From assembly GCA_012934845.2 (NCBI GenBank), contig WNNJ02001897.1:1-64000 (forward strand): a stretch of DNA of 64,000 nt, given 5' to 3'. This document shows, piece after piece, positions 45,190 to 56,890 of the stretch. The translations under genes and the position numbers were made by a program. Below the pieces are notes generated by a model. The model ran no database searches, was not told the DNA's origin, and saw only the letters and a program-made list of their open reading frames with translations. This DNA is from Pomphorhynchus laevis. Taxonomy: Eukaryota; Acanthocephala; Palaeacanthocephala; Echinorhynchida; Pomphorhynchidae. The number at the start of each line of letters is the position of its first letter. Within the stretch, counting starts at the first letter, position 1.

Positions 45190-45960
45190 GCATCTCACGT
45201 GCGAATTATAGCGGTGTCCACAAGTGAGTCTGATGTTTGGCTAAGCACAGTTCCGTTTGTGCCCTGGGAACTTTGCTCGATGACGAGGTTGTGAGATTGA
45301 GCATTTCCCTAAGACTAGGCCTTCCTACATGTACTCCACACATATGTCATTGTGGAGCGTCTGTTGACGAGTCAGTACGACACGGATTAGCGTGCAGAAT
45401 TTCGAGAGGCAGATTCCCCAGACACGCAGAAATAAATTCAGTGATAAGCAGTCCTCAACACCGTCAACGCCCCAAACATTCTAGAGCCATCCAATGTATG
45501 CAGATCGGACGGTCGACGTCCTGATGGAGTCACCATTTTCCCTTGGCGTAAAGGGAAATGTTTGATGTGGGACGCCACCTGCGTGGACATCCTCGCAGCC
45601 AGCAATGTTAAGAGCGCAGACAGAGGAGCGAGCGAAGCATCTTCATATGCCGAAGAGCGGAAACGGCTGAAATATGCCGACTTAACCATGTCCCACATAT
45701 TTTGCCCTGTTGGAGAAGAGACTTATGGATCACTAGGCTCTTCCGCTTTGGCTCTTGTTAAGGAGATAAGAAAATGATTGACGCACGATATCGGGAATCA
45801 CGTGCTACTTCATACCTCATCCAAAACGTTAGCATCGCCACCCAACGTGGAAATACTGTCAGCATTCTGGCGACGGCTCCAAACGGCAAGAACATGGTAG
45901 GCTGGTGGTAGCAGCCAGTCTTGCTAAAAGAATGACATTTCTCTACGAATAAGACAAACG
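45190..45960 (+). mobile_element. C-terminal fragment of a LINE with restriction-like endonuclease (type 1)
   Basis: The frame at 45237-45524 has a CCHC-type zinc knuckle (HICHCGASVDESVRHGLAC) and then RHAEINSVISS. After a frame change come RRPDGVTIFPWRKGKCLMW (about 45.51-45.57 kb) and DATCVDILAASNVKSAD, the PD...D arrangement of the R2/R4-type endonuclease. AEERKRLKYADLTMSHIFCP and SALALVKEIRK complete the C-terminus. The reverse transcriptase part is missing upstream. I cannot name the clade with certainty. Confidence 0.7.
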
Positions 45961-46539
45961 TTCTCCTGTATTTATCTTTTCTTATTATTTTTTTATCTTA
46001 TAGTATAAAGAATTGTAAAGTAAAAAATTACGATATTTTATTTTATTTTCTTCGAAATAGTAGTTCTGCGAGATGGTATTTCTGTAAAATGTGACTGAAC
46101 CGTTTGATTTCGATGTCATGTTCCAATATGAATTTTCACTGTTCTTAACATACGTATCTCTTCCACTACATCAATCAAATGTAAACTCGCCTACATAACC
46201 GCAACAGGTTCAACAAGCTGTCAAAACACTAGTAGTGATCTCAAAACCAAATTTCTTAAACTCTCTCAAACTTAGAAAATAGTGAGTACACACCGTATGC
46301 ATAAATATAGATGCGAGTCAGCACGGAAAGACACGTAAAACTATTTTTAAATCTTAAGTAGCAAGGAATTTAAATTCTTACATTATAAAAATTTTGATGA
46401 ATAATAAAAGGTTTTCAAACAAATAACTGTAAATCATTAAGTATATTTAAGTAAGGAAATGACTAAATATTATTAGTATTAAATTTACAAGGTTCCAAAA
46501 CCCATCACCACTTCCGCTTCTACGCCTTAGATGAGACCT
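45961..46539. other. Unassigned spacer
   Basis: AT-rich sequence with no recognisable feature. Confidence 0.4.
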
Positions 46540-47696
46540 CTATTATTATATCAAGCAGACAAATCAAAGGTGCAGCAGGTCCGACTCAGCTTAATGCTGC
46601 GTCTTGGTCACAAATGCTTGCAGATTTCGGATCTGCTTCAAGCTCACTAGCCAAGGCCATATCCAGGTTTGCTATTTTCGTTGCCACTAAGGAAATCCCG
46701 CCTGGCGCCCTCGATCCTTTCACTGCATGTCGTCTAGTCGCACTCGCAAAAGTCAGGAGGCGTTCGGCCAATTGGAATCTGTAATACCGTCAGACGTATC
46801 ATTAGTAGAGCGATCCTTGCTATAATTTGCAACGATGTACAAGACGTGGCATGAGTTACACAGCTAGGGGCCTCGCAAAGAGGCGGCATCGAATTGGCCA
46901 TTGAGAAGTTTAAAACAGAATTGAACAGATCCTCCGATATGTGTATTATGACAATAGACGCTACGAATGCCTTCAACCAGATAAACCGTGCCGTGGCACT
47001 TCACAACATAGCATATGTATGTCCGGCTCTCTCCTGTTCACTGCGCAATATTTATTCCAGTCATTCTGAACTTACAATTAACGAAAACAGCATTTTCCCA
47101 GCCGAAGGGTTCACCCAAAGTGACCCAATTGCGATGACTGGATTTGCAATGACATCTATTTCCCTTATAGAAACGATAAAACGCCAAGTACCATCCGTTT
47201 ATCAGATATGGTATGCCGATGACGCCAACTTTGTCGGACCACTGGATGTGTTAAGGCAAGTTTGGGAAGCCCTTAAAACAGAGGGACCTAAGTTCGGCTA
47301 TTTTATTAACCCTCACAAATCAAATATTCTGTCTTACTCTCCGATACACAATGATCTTCTCCCTGAATCTAGTATCAATTCAACAACAGCTGGCATAGAT
47401 GTTCTGGGAACCCCTATTGGTTTTAACGATTACGAACAATCCTCTACCGCAATCATGTTTGCAAAATGGAAAGCTCTCATCGAGCGTCTGTGTATGGTGA
47501 CCAGAATCGACCCACACGTACCCTACGCTGGCATGATTCACTCGATCCAGTCAAAATGGATTCACATAATGCGCACATGCCGTTCAGTCCACAAAGTGTG
47601 GTCTGACCTCGAAGAATTTATCAAATCGCAATTGCTGCCTCTTCTAGCAACTTTCAAGCCAAACAAGGATATGACGGATATTTTATTATTATAGTG
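46540..47696 (+). mobile_element. RT part of a restriction-like-endonuclease LINE (type 2), left half
   Basis: 46894-47694 is open for 266 codons: CIMTIDATNAFNQINRAVAL (catalytic Asp), GFTQSDPIAMTGFAMTS (in place of the usual QGDP), YQIWYADDANFVGPLDVL, FGYFINPHKSNILSY, IDVLGTPIGFNDYEQS, SKWIHIMRTC and FIKSQLLPLLATFKPNKDM. This RT type goes with C-terminal restriction-like endonucleases in many invertebrates. A broken N-terminal piece lies at 46.56-46.86 kb. Continuity resumes at 51.98 kb beyond a CR1 insertion. Confidence 0.75.
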
Positions 47697-47796
47697 TACA
47701 AGTTACTAGCCGCAAATGGCTGTTTCAACTGTTCACAAATTACATTTTAAAATATCAATTAAAATACATCCACGAATCCAAATTTGAGTTCACAAT

Positions 47797-50740
47797 TCAC
47801 TTCAGCAGCATCTTCTTGAAGTGTCTATTGCTAGTAGCATTGACGACGTCTTCAGGCAGCGAATTCCAAACATTCAATGCGCGGTGGGAAAGCCTACTCA
47901 CACTCCTTATTTTGCCATGGGGGAATTTAAATAACGTAAGGGAGTGACCTCTGCGACGCGAATTTCTCAATTTTATCGAATTGGATGGGAACCCCTCTTT
48001 TCCACGAACCAAATGCCACATCGCTACAAGATCTAAATATAGTAGCCTCTGGGCCGTTGAAGGCATTTTTAAGCAAGCTAGGCGCTCATTGTAAGAATAA
48101 AGAGATGTAATGCAAAGTTTGGTTCCTCTACGTAAAATCGACTCGGTCTTTTTCATCTCAGCCTTGGTGGATGGAAAAGTTGATGCGATGCAGTATTCCA
48201 CATGCGGACGGACTAACGCACAGTAGAGATGCTTAAATAATTTTGGATGCAGCTTACTAAATGTGTTCTTAATACAATACAAGGCCTTCATGGCTTTACC
48301 GTAGATATAATCGGTATTCGGTCGTGTTTTAAGGTCGTTATTCAAAATAATCCCTAGGTCTCTATGAACAGAAATGTTGTGAAGCTTATAACATCCTAAA
48401 TAGAATTCATGATCAGATTTACATTTGCCGAGTTTCATATGAACGCACTTATCTACATTTATGGTCATACCGGTAGCACTGCTCCAGTCGTAGATTGTCT
48501 GGAGATCATGTTGTAGATGCCGGCCATCAGGATCTTAGATGCTATCGCACCACACTTTCACATCGTCTGCGAATGCCAGGCAGGGACTGTTTATGCGTAA
48601 CAGAAGATCATTGAGAAATATAATAAAAAGCAAGGGACCAAGGACTGTACCTTGCGGAACTCCGGATTTAACTAACCTAGTAGAAGACATGCTATTGCCA
48701 ACCCTCACCTGAAATGATCTCCCGTCCAAAAAAATCACGAATCCAATTGCATAACATGGAGGATACTCCGTAGTGTGCTAACAACCTAATCATCCCATCA
48801 TGAGGGACGCGATCGAAGGCTTTCGAAAAATCAATAAAGATTATATCGAGTGAGCTACCAAAACTTAACGACTGGGTCCAAGTTTCGCGCGCGGTAAGCA
48901 AGTTCGTCAAACAAGAACGGGAGTGACGAAAACCATGTTGAGCGGACGATAGTATACCAAGAGAGACAAGATGATCGTAGACTCTAGTGCTGATGTCGCG
49001 TTCGAGAACTTTGCACAGAGAAGAGGTTAAGCTTATTGGCCTATAATCACCACAGGATGATGCAAAATTTTTTTTGGGAATAGGAACAACGGTTGCAGTT
49101 TTCCAATCTTCTGGGACACTGCCAGTGGCCAGAATTTTATCAAAGATAATAGTCAGGAATGGTGCCAGGTAACTCGATAAAGCTTTGAGCAGGTATGGGG
49201 AGATGTCATCGGGGCCAGCTGCGCTAAAAGGACGAATATTATTGAGATAATCTTGAATTTCAGTAACGCAAATTGGCCGGGATTCATTACGCGGAGGGAT
49301 AGAGCACCCGTACCATATCATATGAGAATCGCAATGTGGTAAAGTGGATAAAGAGAACGAGGATGCGAAGGTCTCAGCTATATCAGTTTCATTTGTAACC
49401 AAGCCACATTCAGAGTGCACATGCTTGATTGCAGAGTTGAGCGTTCCGTTTTGCCGAGCATATGACCAAAATAGCTTGGGGTTGCGATTAACTTCCTTGA
49501 TGATTGTAGATTCGAATTTATCACGTTTTAACGTTTTCATACGAGTACAGACGTTCCTAAGATACCTATAAATGTTTGCGTAATACGGAAGCGAACGAGA
49601 TAACTTCCAAAGACGATTTCGTACTCGCAACATCAATCTCAGGTCCTTATCGAACCAAACAGGATATTTAGTATTTGGCGAGATGATACGCTTTGGTGCA
49701 AACACGTCAGAAATACCTAAAAGGTAATCCCCAATCACTTTTAGTGAGACTTCTTTAGTATTTGTTAAAGATAGTGGACGACGTTGACAGAAAGATAAAA
49801 TTTGCTCATCAAGCACTTTTGACCAAACCCGTTTTACGATGGGAGCCGTAAAATGGCGGAATTTAAAGTTTGGGGTGACCTGTAGTGATAGCACGCAGTG
49901 GTCAGAGTTACCTATCGGTGGAAGATAATCCACTCGAGCTATGTCTTCAAGACGTTTGGAAAAAACCAAGTCAAGTATAGTATCATTATTATGGGAAGAA
50001 AATCGTGTGGGCTCTTGAATGTGTTGTACTAGTAAGAGTTCATCAGCGAGGAAGTGGGAGATTTCTCTTTCTACGACGGTGCCATCATCAAATATTGTTT
50101 GCCGCCAATCTGATCTAGGTAGGTTGAAGTCTCCTAGAAGAAGGAAATGAGAACTGATACTTATCGATCGCAATACTGACTTCAGAAGATTACAATCAGT
50201 GATCATAGAAGGTGAGCGATATACAACGCAGAGACTGATACCAACACGATCATATCCAATATGAAGGGTAATACTCTCGAATGAGCCTTGCGGATCACAA
50301 ACTTGATCGATGCCAGAAATTAGCAAATGGTCTCGAACGTACACTGCAACACCGCCCCCTCGCATACTGGACCTCCTGTCCCCTCGAAGTAGACGATAAC
50401 CTGGAATATTTACAGTGGCATCCAAGATGTGTTCATGTAGCCATGACTCACTAACACAGAATATATCATACGCATTAACCTCAACATGGTATCGAAGCTC
50501 TACAAGTTGTGCAGGAAGACTTCGTAAATTTGAATAACCTACCGATAAATAGCAACGAGTTGCATTGGAATCCTTTTTGGTTTTACTAAGGCACGGTCTA
50601 TCAAATACAATCAGATACCCTAAGGAATGGTCAGTGTTCTCTGAATTTACATGGAAACAGGGGTCCCGACAGTTAAAGGAGTCAACTGTTTCCAACGTAC
50701 GACAGGACGCCACTTGACAACCCGAAAATCCCGTATGCAT
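47797..50740 (-). pseudogene. CR1-like ORF2: APE endonuclease and reverse transcriptase
   Basis: The first block (50740-48692, 682 codons) has an APE endonuclease: VGYSNLRSLPAQLVELRY (Asn 71), FCVSESW (Glu 98), LLLGDFNLPRSDW, ILDLVFSKRL and GNSDHCVLSL. The RT start follows: FSAAGPDDISPYLLK, DYRPISLTSSLCKVLERD, FIDFSKAFDRVPHDGMI. A frameshift near 48.73 kb moves into a frame with SGVPQGTVLGPLLFIIFLND and LAFADDVKVW, then a TAA at 48535-48537. The same frame resumes to KCVHMKLG, HRDLGIILNNDLKTRPNT and HFKKMLLK. Two lesions in about 980 codons make this a fairly young copy. Confidence 0.82.
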
Positions 50741-51864
50741 ATATTAGCCTCACCTTGAGAAAGCCGGTGTCTCAATTCGATGTTTGCTTTTCGTAATTGT
50801 AATCGCTCATCTGGCGAAAGGTCACGAAGGATACGAAATGGCAACCCCCTAAGACGATATCCACGTGATAACAACATGCGCACATGATCACTAGAGGACA
50901 ATATCACCTTCAACAGTCTTGGTTTCTCCTGTGTTCTTTTACCAAGCCGAAATAGCTTCTTCACGTGTATAGACGATGCTAACTCTTCATCACCTTCATG
51001 CAATAGATGGGATAATACCTTACGCAAAATAGACACGTCATGGTCCATATGTTCCTGTGAGTTTGCGGAATTGGACTCAGTAAGTTCGCTGAATAACACG
51101 CTATATGACCTGTCATAATGATGCCGAGTTATCTCAACCGACTTCGCATGTCGAACTTCACTATTTTCTGTAGGGGAAAAGTTCGATGCTATATGGGTTG
51201 GGGATCTGTTGTCTGAAGACGTGCACAAGCTGGACGATGAATTTGCTTGGACACTGGTGTCATTGTTGTCGATAATTGACTTATCACATGGTGCAACATT
51301 TATAAGAGCATGCTTTGAATTCAATGAAGTCCGTAAAACACTGTCGCCCATCCGGCATTGAGGCTCAACTTCAATATTGGAACTTGTGGCATTTACTACT
51401 GATTTAGGAGGCAAGTAATTTTCTAGCGTAGATGAAATGATGTGCGAATCGTCATCAGAAACTATCTTAGTAATCGTGTATGACCTCTCATGTCCCCTTT
51501 TCCACACTCGAGTTGGCGTTGAAGTCACAGAAAGGCTATTATCATGTTGTGTTTTACTCTGGACGTGAGGGGAGATCTCTAGTTGATCGGCTTGTTTTGT
51601 GGTGTCTGTACATGAATTGGTACATTGGTTATTATCATTATCATCGGTAGGTTTGTTTTGCTCACTCCTCGTAGCCCTTCGTATAACAGCACTGCAAAAG
51701 CAGCACATGAATGATCGCAAGTGATATATCGCCTGATCTTTACTCTTGACTTTGACAATGCTCCACACATCACAGTTTGGCGCATCGCAGCCTACTTCTA
51801 ACTGAGTGTAACAGTCGTCAGATAATGAGTTATTGATTCTGCCCTTCTTATATTTTTTGGTCAT
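50647..51864 (-). CDS. CR1-like ORF1 protein (405 aa)
   Basis: A retrotransposon ORF1 product, presumably an RNA-binding chaperone of the LINE ribonucleoprotein. The N-terminus has a cysteine cluster (CYTQLEVGCDAPNCDVW, then MCCFC) that could bind zinc. A long polar, Ser/Asn-rich linker follows. The C-terminal third has KPRLLKVILSSSDHVRMLL, DLSPDERLQLRKANIELRH and CIRDFRVVKWRPVVRWKQL, as seen in flatworm CR1-type ORF1 proteins. Its end overlaps the first 94 bases of ORF2 in another frame. The frame is uninterrupted. Confidence 0.75.
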   Translation of the reverse strand: MTKKYKKGRINNSLSDDCYTQLEVGCDAPNCDVWSIVKVKSKDQAIYHLRSFMCCFCSAVIRRATRSEQNKPTDDNDNNQCTNSCTDTTKQADQLEISPHVQSKTQHDNSLSVTSTPTRVWKRGHERSYTITKIVSDDDSHIISSTLENYLPPKSVVNATSSNIEVEPQCRMGDSVLRTSLNSKHALINVAPCDKSIIDNNDTSVQANSSSSLCTSSDNRSPTHIASNFSPTENSEVRHAKSVEITRHHYDRSYSVLFSELTESNSANSQEHMDHDVSILRKVLSHLLHEGDEELASSIHVKKLFRLGKRTQEKPRLLKVILSSSDHVRMLLSRGYRLRGLPFRILRDLSPDERLQLRKANIELRHRLSQGEANICIRDFRVVKWRPVVRWKQLTPLTVGTPVSM

Positions 51865-51920
51865 TGTAATCGTGAGACAACGAGGTATTCGCTTGTATGT
51901 TATTATATTGTTCCGTTTAA

Positions 51921-52012
51921 GTAATCCTGGATTGATCAGGAACTGGATTGATTGTAAGTAATCCTGGATTGATCAGGAACTGGATTGATTGTAACAACTG
52001 GATTGATTTTGT
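51921..52012 (+). repeat. 37-bp tandem duplication at the CR1 5' junction
   Basis: GTAATCCTGGATTGATCAGG followed by AACTGGATTGATTGTAA occurs at 51921 and 51958, with a partial third repeat (ACTGGATTGATT) to 52010. It lies exactly between the CR1 5' end and the resumed host LINE. Confidence 0.75.
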
Positions 52013-53055
52013 GCTCACCTTTTGAATTTGAAGGTATCGGGATAAACTCGCCAACTTTCGTTGCCACACTTGAACAGGCATCAGCGACAATGTTGGTATC
52101 CTCAAATGTCGATGAGGTAACAGGTGACAACCTACGAGAAAAACAAAATGCAGTCCTCCGCGAAATCACTCAATTCCGGTTAAATTCACACCAAGAACGC
52201 GCATCAAAGATTATCAGCAAACTAGCCCCGGTAAATCCAGAATTTCATTAAACATGCAGCACACCACGGCGCGTCTTCTTGGTTGAGCGCTTTACCACTG
52301 CGACAAGAACAATTCTATTTGTCAGCACCGAATTTCACGACGCACTTAATGCACGGTATGGCAGTATCAAGCCTGAGATTGAAACGTGTACTTGTTACTG
52401 TGGCTCGAAGATCAATCTTCCCCATGCATTATCATGCAAACATGGTGGTCTTCCGATTATTCGCCATAACGCGGTCCGGGACACTATAGCATCAGCGCTA
52501 AGCCAAGTTTCTCACAACGTTGGGATTGAACCGGAGTTATCGAACGTTCCCGAGAGCACCCGCTTTGAAAATCCAGCGACTACTGCCAAACAATGTGCCC
52601 GTCTGGATATAGTCTGCTCCGGTTTACACGGATCTCGATTTGAGCGGACGTTCTTCGACGTCATTGTATTTTCTTCTCATGCTCAATCAAACACAATACG
52701 CGGTCCTGACAACGCTTTCGAATATAACGAAAAAAGAAAAAAATGCAAGTACCTCTAAAGAATCAGAAGGATAGAAAACAGCTCCTTTATCCCGCTCGTC
52801 TTTTCAACGTCAGGAGGTTATCGGAAAGGAAGCTAGTATGTTAGTAAAGACAATTACGACCGCTTTAGCTCAACAAGGACACCTACGCTACAGTGATATA
52901 GCAATTAGACTCAAAAGAAAAATAAGTTTCGAAATTGCTCGGTCAATATCGGCCTGTCTCCGAAGTCCACGGTCAACACGAGGTACTCCCATGCGTAGTA
53001 CATTCAAACACTCAGCCGACTCGTCTTCGTAGCTGTATCCATTATCCAATTCAGC
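51925..53055 (+). mobile_element. Restriction-like-endonuclease LINE (type 2), right half
   Basis: After CSPFEFEGIGINSP (the place of the usual LGGLGI block) comes a helical linker and then EFHDALNARYGSIKPEIETC, CYCGSKINLPHALSCKHGGL and IRHNAVRDTIASALSQV (zinc knuckle), with ARLDIVCSG and ERTFFDVIVFSSHAQSN (nuclease LD and FFDV positions). The end is near ITTALAQQGHLRYSDIAIRL and LRSPRSTRG. It picks up where 46.54-47.70 kb stops, so one element was split by the intervening CR1. Some stops are present. Confidence 0.72.
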
Positions 53056-53470
53056 AATTTATTGCTCGAAATTTTGTTGGGCCCACTTGCGGGTAACCTC
53101 GATTGTATGTCTTACTAAAATAAATTTTTCCACCTTAAAAAAATTATTGTAAAAAAATTAAATTTACAAGAACGAGTAAGAATTTTATTAAATTTTCGTT
53201 CGCCATGATTGCTGGCTAATGCCATAATTTTAATATTTACACTTAAGACAAAACCATATTTGTAAACAGGAATCAAAAGTAGCAAATGACTTATTAGATA
53301 TTAGATATAACTAGCTATTCCGCGTTATTATTATCAGAACAGTAAAAGATCAAATGCTCACACAACGGGGAAATTTTCACATGAAAAAGAAAAAATTAAA
53401 TCGTCTCATACATCAGGATTATTGATAGTTGTAGACCGTTGTGCCCTGGTTATATCTAGTATTCCATTAA
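53056..53470. other. Unassigned spacer
   Basis: AT-rich sequence with no gene or element recognised. Confidence 0.4.
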
Positions 53471-54900
53471 AAAGGGTTTATTTTTACGAAGCAAATGCGA
53501 GCCGGAGCACGCTTACATGATTACGAAAAAAATACCAACAAAAATCTAAGTCGTGTGTTGAGAAGGTGGGAACGGAGGAGGTATTTGAATGTGATAAAGG
53601 AGAAAGCGCGGCAGGCGACGAGAGGGAACTGATTCCATGCGAGGAGCGGCGACGACAAGCGCCGCTCCTCGTAAGAGTCGGATACCGTAGTTGTTGGAGT
53701 AATTGGGAACGTGAAGTAAGAGGGAATGACTGAAATGCAGCGATAGAGAAGTGGGGCGGGTGTTGTCTAAGAAAGGGAGCTTGATGAACGATGGGAAGCC
53801 GACTGCGATGAAACGAAAAGTGACGAGAAGAAGATAGAGTTGGATGCGGATGTGGATGGTGGGCAATGCGAGTTGGGCAAGATGTGTGGATGTATGGTCG
53901 AAGCGACGGAAACGTAGAAGCACTCGAACGGCGTATTTGATTATGTGTTGTATATGTAGGAAGGGTGATTTTAAAGAATTGACGTAAAGGCTAAGGCAGT
54001 AATTGATTTTAGGGAAGAGAAGCAATGTAAGAAGATACATGCAAGTACGAAAGTCGATAAGTGGGTAGATACGGCGGATGTCACGGTGAATTAAGTTCGA
54101 CGAAGGCCTTAAGGAAAATGTGATAATCGAAATTGAAGCCTAAAAAAGTGAGATTATGGACTATGGATATGAGTGATGAGGCAAAAAATACAGGGTAAGC
54201 GAAATGTTAGCTTGACGAGGGGGGATCCACATTATTTTGGACTTGTATGTGTTGAGAACGAGATGAAGATTTGAAAGACGTTTGTAGATAGAAGAAAGAC
54301 AGTTGGACGCAGAAATTGCGATGTCGTGTATGCGATGGGCGGGTGCATGATCATAGATGAAGATGTTATCGGCGTATTAAATGACGTTAAAGGAGTAAGG
54401 TTTGATAAACGGAGAAAGATCGCCACGCAGAAGAGAGAAAAACATTAGACCTGGGATCGAACCTTGTAGGACCTCGCAGAAAATAGTGATGAGAGGGGAG
54501 GATGATGAATTAGAGCAGACTCGAAAATAACAGTCTGATAGATATGAGGCAAATCATGCCAATGTGGAGGAAGAAAATCCGTAATCATAACGAAGGCGAG
54601 ACGTGAGGATGGAGTGGTCGACGTTGTCGAAGGCGTAGGGGAGGTTGAGAGAGATGAGAACACTATATAGAACCTTGTCACGAGAAACGAGTAGGTCGTT
54701 GTAAACTTTCACGCATGCAATTTCTGTGGTGTGATTAGAGCGGAAAGCTGATTGGAAGGAGGGTACAGATTGAATGAAGAGAGATAAACGTTGATCTGTG
54801 TTAAGATGAAGCATTTTAAGAGCTTAGAAAAAGTAGGGAAGTGTGAAATGGGCAATAGCAAGAAGGAAGGGATGGGTCGAGTGATTGTTTCTTAGGGAGG
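53471..54900 (-). mobile_element. L2-like LINE (subfamily b), 5'-truncated, degenerate
   Basis: Minus-strand pieces: FRSNHTTEIACVKVYNDLLV (54814-54554), RFYIVFSSLSTSP region, FLRLSNLTPLTSFNTPI, and the C-terminal LLFPKINYCLSLYVNSLKS and HVPNYSNNYGIR (54040-53546). Frames change several times. The 3' hairpin reads GCGTGCTCCGGCTCGC. Homology starts near 54900 with a KNNHSTHP-like remnant of KKQSLDPS, so the endonuclease is missing. It is inserted at the end of the Ty3 fossil. Confidence 0.75.
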
Positions 54901-55465
54901 AAACGATCTCCGTTTCGCATCTTTCAGGACTTTCCTGGGACTGTTGACTTTGAAGTACTGACTTAGTTTTTTCGCCTTCGCTCGCAGCAACATCTCTTGC
55001 GTTGACAATACCTTCACGTCCGTCGTCATACTTTATATAGGAGTAATTCGGATTCTGTAGCAATACTTCGGCGGGTTCAACGGAAGGATCATACTTTGAT
55101 TGACGGTCATGTTTTCGAACAAACACGTGATCGTTTGGTAAAACGTCACTTCTGAAGTTTGAAATTTGGGCAAATCGCCGATCATGTTGAAACAGTCTAC
55201 TGTGAGGTGTGCAGTTCATAGAAGTACATAACAAAGATCGAATAGCATCCAGAGATACGTGTAAAACGGATTCCCATCGATTTACTGACAGGTTCCGATC
55301 TTTTAGCGTAAGAAATAAAGTTTTCCATATTGTACCGTTGTATCGCTCACACTGTCCATTGCACGAAGGGTTATAAGGAACAGTAAGGCTTTGAGCTATG
55401 CCGTTAGAAAATAAGTACGATCGAAATTCTCTCGATTGAAGACTCGTTCCATAATCAGAGTATAA

Positions 55466-56345
55466 AAAAAGGATTTATTTTAACGTGGCAAATGCGTGCC
55501 AGCGCACGCTTACATGACCACAACAAAACAAAACTGTGAATCAGGTGTCGAGAAGGTGTGAACGGAGGAGGTGTTTGAATGTGATAAAGGAGGGAGCGCG
55601 GTGGACGTCGAGAGGGAGTTGATTCCAGGCGAGTGAGGCGGCGACGAGGAAGGATCGGATACCGTAGTTGTTGGAGTAATTAGGAACGTGGAGTAAGAGG
55701 GTATGACAGGAACAAAGCGATAGCGAGGTGGGGCGAGTATCGTCTAAGAAAGGAAGGTTGATGAACGATGGGGAGCCGACAGCGATGAGACGAAAAGTAA
55801 CGAGAAGAAGGCGGAGTTTGATGCGGATGTGGATGGTGGGCCAGGAGAGTTGGGCAAAATATGTGGATGTGTGGTCGAAGCGACGGAGACGAAAGAGCAC
55901 TCGAACGGCGGTGTTGATTATTCGTTGTAGGGGTAGGATGATGGATTTTGGAGAATTGGCGAAAAGGCTAAGGCAGTAATCGATTTTAGGGAAAAGAAGC
56001 GATGAAAGAAGAGACATACAAGAACGGAAGTCGATAAGGGGGGATACGGCGTATGTCACGAAGAATTAAGTTAGACGAGCGGACCTTGTCACGGACGAAG
56101 GATTTAAGGGAAAGGTGATCATCGAAATGGAAGCCTAAGAAAGTGAGATTGTGGACTATAGGGATGATCGATGAGGCAAAAGATACAATGGGAGGAGATA
56201 TGCTTGGTTTACGGGGAAGGATCCACATTATTTTGGACTTTTCGGCGTTTAGAACGAGATGGAGATTGGAGAGACGTTTGTAGATAGAAGAAAGATAGTT
56301 GGAGGCAGAAATGCCGATATCGTGTATGCGATGTGCAAAACGCTT
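55466..56345 (-). mobile_element. L2-like LINE (subfamily b), 3' fragment inside the Ty3 fossil
   Basis: Minus-strand 56375-55986 and 56059-55541 give PRKPSISPPIVSFASSII, FLGFHFDDHLSLKSFVRDKV, LLFPKIDYCLSLFANSPKS and RRAPSFIKF-like ends (HRAPSFITFKHLLRSHL). The 3' hairpin GCGTGCGCTGGCACGC is at about 55.50 kb. It is close to the 33.87-34.63 kb copy. One frame change lies near 56.03 kb. Confidence 0.8.
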
Positions 56346-56360
56346 TTGCACATCGCATAA
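56328..56360. repeat. Palindromic junction between L2 and CR1 fragments
   Basis: ATGCGATGTGCAAAA and TTTTGCACATCGCAT are perfect complements separated by CGC. The left half belongs to the L2 sequence (its GCGATGGGCGG-like stretch in other copies), so the right half looks like a templated copy made at the joint. Confidence 0.7.
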
Positions 56361-56890
56361 TATGCGTTCTTGCATACGCTTTTATACTAAGTCATTTGTT
56401 ATATGCTTCTCAATGTTCATACCCTCGAACCAGAGATGAGATTACTCGACTTGAAAAGGTGCTACGTAGGGCAACAAAATTAGTACATTCTTTTAGAGAA
56501 CTTTCTTACGAGGACCATCTTCGGTCTTTAAATATGCAGTCATTATGTGATATTCGTGACTCGCAGGATCTGTGTCTTGTATGGGAGGTATTTCACGATG
56601 AACACAATGTGTTGCGTGGGCTCTTCAACATTCGATCAACTCGAGCTTTGCGAGGTCACTCGTTTTATCTTAGTCGCCAACGAATAGTACATTCTAGGAC
56701 GATTCAATTTGGACAACGAATAATAAATTCATGGAATCGTTTAAGCGATGATATTGTAAATGCGGCAACTCGTGAGCTCTTTAAACGACAGATTATTTTA
56801 AATTGTTGACTGATTTGTTTTTGTTTTTCTCTTTTTCTTTTATTTTGACTATCGATTTGTCAGCAACTCTGAGCTATGCTCGTAACGTTG
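56346..56890 (+). mobile_element. CR1-like LINE (subfamily B), 3' fragment inside the Ty3 fossil
   Basis: Plus-strand 56333-56809 encodes LAYAFILSHLLYASQCSYPR to RELFKRQIILNC, nearly the same as the minus-strand piece at 33.1-33.55 kb. The 3' end has TTTTTCTTTTATT and GAGCTATGCTCG. It is joined head-to-head with the L2 fragment through a palindrome at 56328-56360. Confidence 0.8.

Larger units (their letters stand above)
47697..51924 (-). mobile_element. Nearly whole CR1-like LINE (subfamily A)
   Basis: About 4.2 kb on the minus strand, with ORF1, ORF2 and a 3' hairpin (AGCCATTTGCGGCT near 47.71 kb). ORF1 is open and ORF2 carries only two lesions. It sits inside the plus-strand restriction-like-endonuclease LINE. 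Exact ends and target-site duplication are not clear. Confidence 0.85.
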
